Position numbers and translations under genes: made by a program. Below are positions 41,561 through 49,504 of a stretch of 64,000 nucleotides of DNA, piece by piece. The notes under the pieces were generated by a model. The model made no database searches and was not told the origin of the DNA. It saw nothing but the letters and a program-made list of their open reading frames with translations. Origin of the DNA: an uncultured Dysosmobacter sp. (GTDB taxonomy: Bacteria > Bacillota > Clostridia > Oscillospirales > Oscillospiraceae); assembly GCF_947631165.1 (NCBI RefSeq), contig NZ_CANRKH010000001.1:1-64000 (forward strand), written 5' to 3'. The first letter of the stretch is position 1. Each line of letters starts with the position of its first letter.

Positions 41561-42244
41561 ATGTACAAGATCGAAACACATCTTCACACCACTCACACCA
41601 GCAAATGCGGCCACCTGACGGCACCCGTGCTGGCAAAGGCATACAAAGAGGCAGGCTATGACGCCATCGCCGTCACTGACCACTACAACCGGGACACGGT
41701 GAAGTATCTGGATCTGGACCTCACCTGCACCGACGGCCTGCTGGAAAAGTTCCTGGACGGCTTCCACCGCATGGAGGACGCCTGCGGCGAGCTGGGCATC
41801 CGGGTCTACAAGGGTGCGGAGCTGCGCTTTGACGAATGCGACAACGACTACCTGCTTTACGGCTGGCCGGACGAGCTGCTGCGGGACATGCCCCGCAACC
41901 TGAAAATGAGCGTAGTGGAATTCTCCAAGCTGGCCCGGGAAGCCGGTGCCCTGCTGATCCAGGCCCACCCCTACCGGAAGAAGTGCACCCCCGCCATTGC
42001 CTGCTATCTGGACGGCGTGGAGGTCATCAACGCCCATCCCCGGCACGAGAGCCACAACGACTGGGCAAAAGCCTATGCCGAGCAGTTCGGCCTGCTCCAG
42101 ACCGCCGGGTCCGACTGCCACCAGACCCCGGATATCGCCCGCAGCGGCATTTTGTCTGACACTCTGCCCGCCGACACCTTTGAGCTGGCGGACCTGATCC
42201 GGTCCGGGAACTACACTCTGATCGAGCCGCCCAAGGCTGAATAA
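41561..42244 (+). CDS. PHP-domain metal-dependent phosphoesterase
   Basis: 227-residue cytoplasmic protein of the PHP family. Metal ligands appear in THLHTTHTS (residues 6-14), VTDHYN, AELRF, QAHPYRK and the C-terminal SDCHQ. Relatives include histidinol-phosphatase and RNase AM-like YciV. The short length indicates a stand-alone PHP enzyme rather than a polymerase domain. The ribosome site (AGAAAGAAG) is weak and follows the palindromic repeat. The substrate is unknown. Confidence 0.88.
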   Translation: MYKIETHLHTTHTSKCGHLTAPVLAKAYKEAGYDAIAVTDHYNRDTVKYLDLDLTCTDGLLEKFLDGFHRMEDACGELGIRVYKGAELRFDECDNDYLLYGWPDELLRDMPRNLKMSVVEFSKLAREAGALLIQAHPYRKKCTPAIACYLDGVEVINAHPRHESHNDWAKAYAEQFGLLQTAGSDCHQTPDIARSGILSDTLPADTFELADLIRSGNYTLIEPPKAE

Positions 42245-42286
42245 CAAAAACCGGCACGGCGTAAAAACACCGTGTCGGTTTTTTTG
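42245..42286. terminator. Bidirectional terminator, PHP gene/ZIP gene
   Basis: AAAAACCGGCACGGCG and CACCGTGTCGGTTTTT arms with T-runs on both strands, between convergent genes. Confidence 0.88.
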
Positions 42287-42314
42287 AAAGAATCTGATTT
42301 TTCCCTGGACGCCC

Positions 42315-43073
42315 TTATCCCAGCGCCACATCCAGCACCATCATGATGAGGAAGCCCCCCACGAAGCCGCACGTCCCCGCCCGGCTGTGGGCCTGGGGCA
42401 CCAGCTCCTCTACCACCACATACAGCATGGCCCCGGCGGCAAAGCTCAGCAGCCACGGCATCAGCGGCTGCGCCCAGCCTGCTATCAGCACCACCAGGAT
42501 ACCGAACACCGGCTCCACCACACCGGACAGCATTCCCCCCGCAAAAGCCCGCCGCCGGGAGCTTCCCTCCTGCCGCAGGGGCAGGGCAATAGCGGCCCCC
42601 TCCGGGAAGTTCTGGATTCCGATGCCCATGGCCAGCGCCGCCGCGCCGGCAAAATTCTCCCCAGACGCGGCCAGGGCGAAGGCCAGCCCCACCGCCATGC
42701 CCTCCGGCACATTATGTAGGGTGATGGCTGTCATCAGCAGGGTGTTCTGCCGCCAGGCATCGTCGGTCTCCCTGCGCCGCAGATAGGGCAGGACGGCGTC
42801 CAGCGCCGCCAGGAACACCACGCCCAGCAGCATCCCCGCCGCCGCTGGCAGCCAGCCGGGAAAACGCCCCTCCTCCGCCGCCTGGTCGATGGCGGGCAGC
42901 AGCAAACTCCACACGGAAGCCGCCGTCATGACCCCGGCGGCAAAGCCCAGCATGGCTTTTTGGAACCGGGGCTTCGGTTCCCCGGCAAAGAAAAACACCG
43001 TGGCGGCGCCCAGGGTCGTCATCAGGAAGGTAAATCCCGTACCCAGCGCCGCCCACTGTAAGGATCGAAGCAT
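42315..43073 (-). CDS. ZIP family divalent metal transporter
   Basis: 252-residue membrane protein with 8 predicted helices. The binuclear metal site motifs are in HNVPEG (helix IV) and QNFPEG (helix V), the ZIP signature for Zn/Fe/Mn uptake. The helix III-IV loop contains LRRRETDDAW rather than a His-rich segment. ATG at 43071-43073 after GAAGG; the longer in-frame extension lacks a ribosome site. Confidence 0.92.
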   Translation of the reverse strand: MLRSLQWAALGTGFTFLMTTLGAATVFFFAGEPKPRFQKAMLGFAAGVMTAASVWSLLLPAIDQAAEEGRFPGWLPAAAGMLLGVVFLAALDAVLPYLRRRETDDAWRQNTLLMTAITLHNVPEGMAVGLAFALAASGENFAGAAALAMGIGIQNFPEGAAIALPLRQEGSSRRRAFAGGMLSGVVEPVFGILVVLIAGWAQPLMPWLLSFAAGAMLYVVVEELVPQAHSRAGTCGFVGGFLIMMVLDVALG

Positions 43074-43189
43074 ATCATCAACGCCTTCTGTCTGATTCGG
43101 GCGGAGCGCCGCCCGTATGACAGTATAAGCAGCGGCGGCGAAAGAGGTGCGGATGCGAAAAAAACGGGCGGCCATCGCCGCCCGGGACA

Positions 43190-43575
43190 AAGGATCAAAG
43201 CGGGCGCGTCATCCTATAGACCCGCCGGCTTCGTTCGGATCTGCTTTTCTCTTCAGCCAAACCTCCAGCGCCAGAGCGCAGACCAGCTTCCTGCTCTATG
43301 ATTTCGTGTAGTCTTTTATCGTTCAGACTTTTTTTAACGCTTATAACTTTTTCCTTTGTCAAATTGACTAACAAAATGGAATTGTTGCTCCATGAAATAG
43401 TCGGCCTCTTTGTCCAATAAGCTCATAAAAAAAGTTTGCTATTTTCCGAGCGGAAGATAAGCAATATATAGCGCCGTCCATTGCTCCTATATATAGCAAA
43501 CTGTCTTCTTCACCAAATAGGCAAAAGGCCAGAAGTTTCCTATTTCCCATGCGTTTTCCCGGCAAGTTATAAAAT
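43190..43575. other. AT-rich stretch with no clear gene
   Basis: About 385 bases, markedly more AT-rich than its surroundings. A 10-bp inverted repeat, AGTTTGCTAT/ATAGCAAACT (43433-43442 and 43493-43502), encloses TATATAG motifs. Short open frames here have no ribosome site. Confidence 0.55.
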
Positions 43576-43579
43576 CATC

Positions 43580-43608
43580 TTGCCTTTTCCCGGATTCTGT
43601 GCTATTTT
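43580..43608 (+). promoter_or_regulatory. Promoter of the guanine deaminase unit
   Basis: TTGCCT, 17-bp spacer, TATTTT, about 20 nt upstream of the aptamer. Confidence 0.55.
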
Positions 43609-43633
43609 GTAAATAACGGCATACAAATCAAGA

Positions 43634-43703
43634 GGACTCATATAGTTTCGCTGATATGGCGCGAAAGTTTCTACGGAGCCGCCAAAGGCTCTGCTATGAG
43701 TGT
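43634..43703 (+). promoter_or_regulatory. Guanine-class (purine) riboswitch
   Basis: P1 ACTCATA/TATGAGT, P2 TCGC/GCGA with loop ATATGGC, J2/3 AAGTTTCTAC, P3 GGAGCC/GGCTCT with loop GCCAAA, and J3/1 GCTAT. The pyrimidine that sets specificity is C, so guanine or hypoxanthine is expected. J3/1 is one base shorter than the usual GACTAT. Guanine deaminase downstream fits. Confidence 0.86.
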
Positions 43704-43752
43704 CTGGCCGACGGGGGACCCCTGTTCGGACAGGCGCTCCTTTTCTTTTGTG
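43701..43752 (+). terminator. Expression-platform terminator of the purine riboswitch
   Basis: TGTC..CCGA-C-GGGG pairs with CCCC..TCGG-ACA, followed by TCCTTTTCTTTTG. Its 5' arm abuts P1, as required for switching. Confidence 0.7.
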
Positions 43753-43779
43753 TCGAAATACTATGTCGAGGTGTTTTGT

Positions 43780-45048
43780 ATGGCTATCACGATCTTAAAG
43801 GGCACCGTTGTCTCCGCCCCCGCCCTGGGCAGGCTGGATGTTACGGAAAACGGCTATCTGGTGGCTGAGGACGGCGTCATCTCCGGCGTGTTCCCCGTCT
43901 TGCCGGAGCGGTACGCCGGCGTCCCGGTGGAGGATCTTGGCAACGCCCTGATCCTCCAATCCTTCGCTGACCTCCATCTCCATGCTCCCCAATACCCCAT
44001 GCTGGGCACAGGCATGGACCTGCCCCTGCTGGACTGGCTGAACACCTATACCTTTCCCACCGAAGCCCGGTTCGCCGACCCGGACTACGCCCGGGCGGTC
44101 TACCGGCAGCTAGCCCGAGAGCTGGTGGAAAACGGCACGACCCGGGTGTGCATGTTCTCCTCCCTCCACACCGAGGCGACCCTCATCCTGATGGATGAGC
44201 TGGAAAAAGCGGGCGTCACCGGTTATGTGGGCAAGGTGAACATGGACCGCAACGGCGGCGAAAATCTGCAGGAGACCACGGAAGTGTCCATCCGAGAAAC
44301 GCTGCGCTGGCTGGAAGCCTGTGGGGACTTCCGGCATGTCAAGCCCATCCTGACCCCCCGCTTTACCCCCTCCTGCACTGATGAGCTGATGGCCTTCCTG
44401 GGAAAGCTGGCGGCTGAGCGGGATCTGCCGGTGCAGTCCCACCTGTCGGAAAACCGGGCGGAGGTGGACTGGGTGGGGCAGCTCCATCCAGACTGTCCCC
44501 AGTACTGGGAGACCTATGCCAAATTCGGCATGTGGAACAGCCGCACTGTCATGGCCCACTGCGTCTGGTGCGACGAACGGGAACGGCGGGCCATCCGGGA
44601 CGCAGGCGTCACTGTGGTCCACTGTGCCGACTCCAATCAGAACCTCTGCTCCGGTGTGGCTCCCATCCGGGCCATGCTGAACGAGGGGATCAAGGTGGCC
44701 CTGGGCAGCGACATCGCGGGAGGCGACCATCTGAGCATGTTCGACGTGACGGCGGCCTCCATTCGGGCCTCCAAGGCCCGCCGGGTCCTGGACGATTGGC
44801 AGACGGACTTCCTCACCGTGTCCGAGGGCTGGTATCTGGCCACCTCTGCCGGAGCGTCGTACTTCGGCGAGCAGCCGGGCTTCGCGGCGGGAAATCCCCT
44901 CCACGCTATCGTGCTGGATGACAGCCAGCTCCCTCAGCCCCGTCCCCTGACAGCGGCGGAGCGGCTGGAACGGTGCGTCTACCGGCGGCAGCGGAACGCC
45001 GTCCGTACGGTGTGGAGCGCCGGGCGCAAGGTCTTTTCCGCCGAATAA
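43780..45048 (+). CDS. guaD: Guanine deaminase (amidohydrolase)
   Basis: 422-residue cytoplasmic zinc enzyme converting guanine to xanthine. Metal and substrate motifs are LHLHAPQYPMLG (about 70-81), HLSENRAEVDW, AHCVWCDERE, and LGSDIAGGDH near residue 310. HAPQY and LLDWLNTYTFPTEARF are characteristic of guanine deaminase rather than other amidohydrolases. ATG at 43780 after GAGGTG. The guanine-class riboswitch upstream agrees with the substrate. Confidence 0.93.
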   Translation: MAITILKGTVVSAPALGRLDVTENGYLVAEDGVISGVFPVLPERYAGVPVEDLGNALILQSFADLHLHAPQYPMLGTGMDLPLLDWLNTYTFPTEARFADPDYARAVYRQLARELVENGTTRVCMFSSLHTEATLILMDELEKAGVTGYVGKVNMDRNGGENLQETTEVSIRETLRWLEACGDFRHVKPILTPRFTPSCTDELMAFLGKLAAERDLPVQSHLSENRAEVDWVGQLHPDCPQYWETYAKFGMWNSRTVMAHCVWCDERERRAIRDAGVTVVHCADSNQNLCSGVAPIRAMLNEGIKVALGSDIAGGDHLSMFDVTAASIRASKARRVLDDWQTDFLTVSEGWYLATSAGASYFGEQPGFAAGNPLHAIVLDDSQLPQPRPLTAAERLERCVYRRQRNAVRTVWSAGRKVFSAE

Positions 45049-45052
45049 GCAT

Positions 45053-45085
45053 CAAAAAAGAGCGCCGTCCGGCGCTCTTTTCTTC
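45053..45085. terminator. Bidirectional terminator, guaD/lipoprotein
   Basis: AAAAGAGCGCCG and CGGCGCTCTTTT arms around a TC loop, between convergent genes. Confidence 0.88.
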
Positions 45086-45091
45086 TCTCGG

Positions 45092-45658
45092 TCATTCCGC
45101 AAATTGGGCGGGGTCCCGCAGGGCCTCCGCCGTCGCCGCTGGAATGGAAGCGGAAAAGGTCAGCACATCCTCCCAGTCTATGCCAGGGATCAGCGACAGC
45201 TCCTCCAGTCCGCCCAGGATCTGCATGGTCAGCGCGTCCTCCGAGGCAAAGACGGTAAAGGTCATCAGATCCTCGTACTCCCGCTCTGCGTTCGGGTCCT
45301 GGCCCGCCAGCAGGGTCTTTTCCTGGCTGTAAACGTAGCTGTAAGCTGGATCGGCGGGTTCCTTCTCCAGCCGTCCCCAGCCATCGTCACTGAGCATTTC
45401 ATCCAGCGCCGCCACTGCCTCCGGGTCTGTGACGGTGTACAGCTCCTGTCCCTCTGCGTCCAGGACCTTCCAGCGGTGGGCCTTTTCCCCGTCGTCCTCC
45501 AGGGCGTCCTGAATATCCTCCAAAAAGTCCTCCTGCGCTTCGTCCGCAGCGTCGTCCCAGTCCTCCTGGAGCTTCGGGTCCGTGGGGGATGTGACGGCGC
45601 AGCCCGCCAGCAGGGACAGCGACAGCAGCGCCGTGCAGATGGTCAATGATCGTTTCAT
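45092..45658 (-). CDS. Predicted lipoprotein of unknown function
   Basis: 188 residues with a signal peptide and lipobox LLAGC (Cys19), then a very acidic stretch (about 28-60, DWDDAADEAQEDFLEDIQ) and a mixed alpha/beta domain. No family was recognised. RBS GGAG before ATG 45658. It follows the COG2426 gene by 18 nt and is probably co-transcribed with it. Confidence 0.75.
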   Translation of the reverse strand: MKRSLTICTALLSLSLLAGCAVTSPTDPKLQEDWDDAADEAQEDFLEDIQDALEDDGEKAHRWKVLDAEGQELYTVTDPEAVAALDEMLSDDGWGRLEKEPADPAYSYVYSQEKTLLAGQDPNAEREYEDLMTFTVFASEDALTMQILGGLEELSLIPGIDWEDVLTFSASIPAATAEALRDPAQFAE

Positions 45659-45676
45659 GATACGCTCCTTCTCCGG

Positions 45677-46147
45677 TCAAAACAGCCGGATCAATCCCAT
45701 GGTCAAAAATGTGATGAGCATCCCGGCCACCACCAGCCCCAGGAAAATAGCGGGGATGGCGTGGCGCATCCGGATGTCCAGCACCGAGGCCACCAAGGCC
45801 CCGGTCCATGCTCCGGTCCCCGGCAGGGGGATGGCCACCAGGATCACCAGGCCCAGCAGGCGGTATTTCCGCACGATGCGTCCCTTCAGGTGGGCGCGGC
45901 GCTCCAGCCAGTCGATCTTGGGTCCAAAAAAGGCTGTCCCCCGCAGCCAGTCCGCGATGCGGCGGGCCAGCAGCATGATGAAGGGTACTGGCAGCAGGTT
46001 TCCCAGTATGGCCGCCACACAGGCCACGGCGGGCGGCAGCCCCGCGGCGACGCCCACAGGGATAGCTCCCCGCAGCTCCACCACCGGCACCATGGCGGTG
46101 CCGAAGGTCATCAGCAGTTTTCCAAACGCAGTCTCCAAAAAGGGCAT
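45677..46147 (-). CDS. COG2426 small integral membrane protein (putative small multidrug export)
   Basis: 156 residues with about four membrane helices. PVVELRGAIPVGVAAGLP and the late AIPLPGTGAWTGALVASVLDI are the COG2426 signatures. The family is annotated as a small multidrug exporter, but the function is essentially untested. The ATG at 46145-46147 follows GGAGGAATGT; a longer upstream start lacks a ribosome site. Downstream of the ABC exporter by 67 nt. Confidence 0.85.
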   Translation of the reverse strand: MPFLETAFGKLLMTFGTAMVPVVELRGAIPVGVAAGLPPAVACVAAILGNLLPVPFIMLLARRIADWLRGTAFFGPKIDWLERRAHLKGRIVRKYRLLGLVILVAIPLPGTGAWTGALVASVLDIRMRHAIPAIFLGLVVAGMLITFLTMGLIRLF

Positions 46148-46214
46148 ACATTCCTCCAAAACAGGATGCACGAGCCGGGGCACGCCCACGGCCCGTGCAG
46201 GTGTTAAGGACATT

Positions 46215-47036
46215 TTACTCCAGATTCAGGCGCTTTTTCAAGAAGAACGTGGTGACGGCGTAGAAGATGGCGCCGTAGATTACCGTCAGCACGATGCAGA
46301 AGATCAGCACCGCGTGCATGGCGGCCACGCCGTTGAACTGCGGCAGGAAGTTTGTCAGGAAAACATCCAGCCCGGTGCCATCCGCCAGGATCACCAGCAT
46401 GGAGCCCAGGAACTGTATCACGAACTGGAAGAGGAAGAACATGCCCACGGACCAGACCATCTTGTGGTTGGCAGAGCTGTGGCCCACCGCCAGAGCGGCG
46501 TAAAATTGCAGGCACATGGCGCAGCTGCCCAGGAAGCACAGCACGATCCCCTCCACCGCGAAGGCAGTGCCGTTGGCGATGAAATAGGCGTCCTCCCGCA
46601 TAATCCCCCGGAAGATGTCTCCTATGAAGTGGAAGAACTCATCAACGAACTCTACGTTGAAGGCCACGATGCAGCAGGCCAGAATGATCATCAGCACCGT
46701 GGCGGCGAACCACACGGCGGAGACGATCAGCTTGCTCCAGATCTGCTGATGCACGGACACCGGCAGGGTCATCATCACATAGCCCTCGTCCTGCAGCAGG
46801 TTCTTATAGAACCGCTGGACCATGACCACCATGCTCATGACACAGACCGCCACAATGGCAATGGCGAAAGCCATCACCAGCAGCACGCCCAGCACATCCA
46901 GGATGCGGTATTCCGTGGACAGCAGGCCCCGGGTGGTCAGATTGGCGCCGAAGGACGTCACGATCAGGATCAAATACAAGGGCAGCATGATCCGCCCGGT
47001 GGCACGGAACTCGTGCTTCATCAATTTTCTCAGCAT
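46215..47036 (-). CDS. ABC-2 type transporter permease
   Basis: 273-residue membrane protein with six predicted helices and a cytoplasmic N-terminus (LMKHEFRATGR), typical of the small ABC-2 permeases paired with YtrB-like ATPases. It overlaps the ATPase gene by seven bases. The substrate is unknown; such GntR-controlled exporters often respond to cell-envelope stress. Confidence 0.88.
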   Translation of the reverse strand: MLRKLMKHEFRATGRIMLPLYLILIVTSFGANLTTRGLLSTEYRILDVLGVLLVMAFAIAIVAVCVMSMVVMVQRFYKNLLQDEGYVMMTLPVSVHQQIWSKLIVSAVWFAATVLMIILACCIVAFNVEFVDEFFHFIGDIFRGIMREDAYFIANGTAFAVEGIVLCFLGSCAMCLQFYAALAVGHSSANHKMVWSVGMFFLFQFVIQFLGSMLVILADGTGLDVFLTNFLPQFNGVAAMHAVLIFCIVLTVIYGAIFYAVTTFFLKKRLNLE

Positions 47037-47725
47037 CTGAATACCTCCCGGAACAGCTCATCCACGCTCATGCCCTTCTCCTCCCGGATCTGATCCACGG
47101 AAGACTGGAGCACCATGCGGCCCTGGTTGATGAAGATGACCTCGTCCAGCACCTTCTCCACATCGGAGATCAGATGGGTCGAAATGACCACCGCCGCCTC
47201 CGGATTGTAGTTTCCGATGATGGTGGAGAGGATGTAATCCCGTGTGGCGGGGTCCACACCGCCAATAGGCTCATCCAGCAGATACAGCTTCGCCGCCCGG
47301 CTCATCACCATGATGAGCTGCACCTTTTCCCGGGTCCCTTTGCTCATCTGCTTGATGCGCTGCCCTGCCTGGATATTCAGGTGGGCCAGCATCTCCTCCG
47401 CCGCGTCCCGGCGAAAATCGGCGTAAAAATCCTCATAGAAGTCCAGCAGCTGTCTGGCGGACATCCAGGTGGGAATGGCCGTCCGCTCCGGCAGGTAGCT
47501 GACGCAGGCGTGGGACTCCTTCCCCGGCGCCATGCCGCACACCAATATCTCGCCGCTGCTGGGAGTCAGCAGGCCGTTGGCCAGTTTGATGAGAGTCGTC
47601 TTGCCGCTGCCGTTGGGCCCCAGCAATCCCACGATGCGGCCTGGCTCCACAGTGAAGCTCACCTGATCCAGCGCCGGAACACGGCCGTAATTCTTGCAAA
47701 GGTCTTTACACTCCAGAATCGACAT
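47030..47725 (-). CDS. ABC transporter ATP-binding protein (YtrB-like)
   Basis: 231-residue ATPase with Walker A GLLGPNGSGKTT (about 33-44), signature MSKGTREK in place of the usual LSGG, and Walker B KLYLLDEPIGGVDP. The variant signature is usual for YtrB-like exporters. The start codon is 20 nt inside the 3' end of the GntR gene, so the three genes form one operon. Confidence 0.93.
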   Translation of the reverse strand: MSILECKDLCKNYGRVPALDQVSFTVEPGRIVGLLGPNGSGKTTLIKLANGLLTPSSGEILVCGMAPGKESHACVSYLPERTAIPTWMSARQLLDFYEDFYADFRRDAAEEMLAHLNIQAGQRIKQMSKGTREKVQLIMVMSRAAKLYLLDEPIGGVDPATRDYILSTIIGNYNPEAAVVISTHLISDVEKVLDEVIFINQGRMVLQSSVDQIREEKGMSVDELFREVFRC

Positions 47726-48098
47726 GTGTCATACCCTCCTCTCCCGACTCCTGCCGCAGCAGGTCAATGATCTCCTCCCGCTGGAAGCCCAGCCGGAGCA
47801 TGGCCGTCAAAAACGTCTTGAGATGGCGCTCCGCCAGGCTCCGTTTCGCCTGTTCGATCATGTTCTTGTCCTCCGTCACAAATCTGCCCGCGGTCCGCTG
47901 GGTATACACCAGTCCGTCCCGTTCCAATTCCATCAGCGCCCGCTGCATAGTGTTGGGATTCACCCCAGCCTCCGTGGCCAGATCCCGCACCGACGGCAGC
48001 CGCTCCCCCGGTGGGAACGCGCCGGAAACGATCCCCACCTTGATCTGCTGGATCAGCTGGGTATAGATAGGCGCGTCATTTGAAAAGAGCCACTTCAA
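47706..48098 (-). CDS. GntR family regulator, YtrA type
   Basis: 130 residues: a winged helix-turn-helix (about 8-75, SVRDLATEAGVNPNTMQRALMELERDGLVYTQRTAGRFV) with only a short dimerisation tail, the YtrA subfamily. The start is TTG at 48096-48098, 8 nt after GGGAGG; a GTG three codons upstream overlaps that site. The promoter carries a perfect GTACTA-N6-TAGTAC palindrome, so autorepression of the ABC operon is expected. Confidence 0.9.
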   Translation of the reverse strand: MKWLFSNDAPIYTQLIQQIKVGIVSGAFPPGERLPSVRDLATEAGVNPNTMQRALMELERDGLVYTQRTAGRFVTEDKNMIEQAKRSLAERHLKTFLTAMLRLGFQREEIIDLLRQESGEEGMTHVDSGV

Positions 48099-48122
48099 GG
48101 AATACACCTCCCGTTTTTTCTT

Positions 48123-48140
48123 GTACTATCCGTCTAGTAC
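48123..48140. promoter_or_regulatory. GntR (YtrA-type) operator
   Basis: GTACTA-N6-TAGTAC perfect dyad placed at the transcription start of the GntR/ABC operon. Confidence 0.75.
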
Positions 48141-48168
48141 AGTAACACAAAAACGGTGGATGTGTCAA
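48139..48168 (-). promoter_or_regulatory. Promoter of the GntR/ABC operon
   Basis: Minus strand TTGACA, 18-bp spacer, TACTGT; its -10 abuts the dyad. Confidence 0.75.
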
Positions 48169-48196
48169 GTTTAGAACAAATTATTCAAAAAGTTAA

Positions 48197-48213
48197 TAGA
48201 ACGATTTGTTCTA
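48197..48213. promoter_or_regulatory. Probable operator of the XRE regulator
   Basis: TAGAAC-GATTT-GTTCTA perfect dyad. A further AGAACAAAT at 48173-48181 also pairs with ATTTGTTCT at 48204-48212. Located 27 nt upstream of the XRE start. Confidence 0.65.
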
Positions 48214-48239
48214 TCGTATCCTAACCATAGGTGATGACG

Positions 48240-48461
48240 ATGTATCAGCGGATACGGGACCTGCGGGAGGACCACGATCTGACCCAGGCACAGATGGGCG
48301 AGGTAGCCGGCGTCTCCCAGCGGACCTACGCCTATTACGAAAGCGGCCAGAGGATGCTGCCGCCCCAGGTGCTCTGCGCCCTGGCGGACTTTTACCATGT
48401 CAGTGTGGATTATCTGCTGGGACGAACCGACCAGCAGACCCCCTATCCCTCCAAAAAATGA
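48240..48461 (+). CDS. XRE family helix-turn-helix regulator
   Basis: 73-residue single-domain regulator. The five-helix XRE fold occupies residues 4-60, with recognition region LTQAQMGEVAGVSQRTYAYYESGQRMLP and the usual VSVDYLLGRTD. ATG at 48240 follows AGGTGATG. Divergent from the GntR/ABC operon; a dyad in between suggests autoregulation. A terminator follows immediately. Confidence 0.9.
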   Translation: MYQRIRDLREDHDLTQAQMGEVAGVSQRTYAYYESGQRMLPPQVLCALADFYHVSVDYLLGRTDQQTPYPSKK

Positions 48462-48462
48462 A

Positions 48463-48489
48463 GCCGGCCTGTAGGGCCGGCCTTTTTAT
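48463..48489 (+). terminator. Terminator of the XRE gene
   Basis: GCCGGCC and GGCCGGC arms around TGTAG, then TTTTTAT. Confidence 0.88.
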
Positions 48490-48529
48490 ACGCTTTTCCG
48501 CGGTGTGCAGCGCCTATCGGTACGGGTTC

Positions 48530-49372
48530 TTAATACCGCCTGTCCAGGATCGCGACCACGTCCGCCAGGGCGCTTTCCCGGGCGTCTGATACGATGGTGG
48601 CGCCGCTGGAGCGCACCGCCTCCGCGCAGTTGGCGGGGGCGAAGCCCTCCGCCGCGATGGTCAGCATGGACAAGTCGTTGGCCTCGTCACCCACGCAGTA
48701 CATATGATCCATGGAGATGCCCAGCCGCGCCGCAAGGCGGCGGACCATGCCGCCCTTGTCCGCGCCCCGAGCGGTCATCTCCAACAGGGTGTCCTGAGAG
48801 AAGATCAGCTCATAGTCCTCCGCCCAGCCTTGGGCGGCCAAATAGTCCCTCACGGCTTCCAGCACGGCGTGATCTGCCTCGAACAGCAGCTTGCCCAGCG
48901 GCAGGGGCACATCCAGCAAAGAAGGGGCCTCCGTCACACCCACCTTTGTCAGATGTTCATGCCGGCGGGTTATCTCATTGGGGCGGACGGCGTGGATCAC
49001 ATTGTCGATATGATAGGCCTCCACCGCCACGGGCAGAAAGCGGTCCAGCACCGCCTGGCCACGCCGGCGGGCGGGATCGTCCAGCATGGCGGTCTCCAAA
49101 TAGGCACCGGCGGCAAAGTCATACAATCCCGCGCCATTGCACACCACGCCGGGCGCGTTCATGGGGACCATGTCCGCATATCGGATAAAGGCGGCCAGGG
49201 CACGGCCCGTAGCGATGGAGAAGGCCCCGCCCTCCGCCATAAAGTACTCCAGCGCCGCCCGGTTCTCCGCCGACAGCGGCGGCACCGGAACGCCGGTGCG
49301 GAGGGCCTCCTCCGTATAGATCAGTGTGTTGTCAAAATCGCTGGCCAGCAGCACGCCGCTGAATTTTCCCAT
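48530..49372 (-). CDS. HAD superfamily phosphatase (Cof-type)
   Basis: 280-residue cytoplasmic hydrolase. HAD motif I is SDFDNTL (Asp12/Asp14), motif II is SIATGR, a type IIB cap sits in the middle, and motif IV is GDEANDLSML with the preceding Lys in GADKGG. Such proteins dephosphorylate sugar phosphates or cofactors; the substrate is unknown. RBS GGAG. Separated from ricT by a long GC-rich hairpin. Confidence 0.88.
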   Translation of the reverse strand: MGKFSGVLLASDFDNTLIYTEEALRTGVPVPPLSAENRAALEYFMAEGGAFSIATGRALAAFIRYADMVPMNAPGVVCNGAGLYDFAAGAYLETAMLDDPARRRGQAVLDRFLPVAVEAYHIDNVIHAVRPNEITRRHEHLTKVGVTEAPSLLDVPLPLGKLLFEADHAVLEAVRDYLAAQGWAEDYELIFSQDTLLEMTARGADKGGMVRRLAARLGISMDHMYCVGDEANDLSMLTIAAEGFAPANCAEAVRSSGATIVSDARESALADVVAILDRRY

Positions 49373-49407
49373 GGACCGGTCTCCTTTCCCCCATCGTCGC
49401 CATTACT

Positions 49408-49446
49408 GAACTGCCCGCCGCCCGCGGCGCGGGCGGCGGGCAGTCT
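49408..49446. terminator. GC-rich hairpin after ricT
   Basis: 15-bp perfect arms CTGCCCGCCGCCCGC and GCGGGCGGCGGGCAG around GGC, with TCTTCTGTTT on the plus strand and a weaker T-run on the minus strand. Confidence 0.6.
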
Positions 49447-49504
49447 TCTGTTTCCAAAAACGCTCACATCAGGAATTTCCAGGCCCTCAGCGCCTCTCTG
49501 CCGT

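Noticed and set aside
43368-43565. 65-codon minus-strand frame in the AT-rich region before guaD
   Set aside because: No Shine-Dalgarno before either possible start and no recognisable family; kept only as part of the AT-rich stretch.
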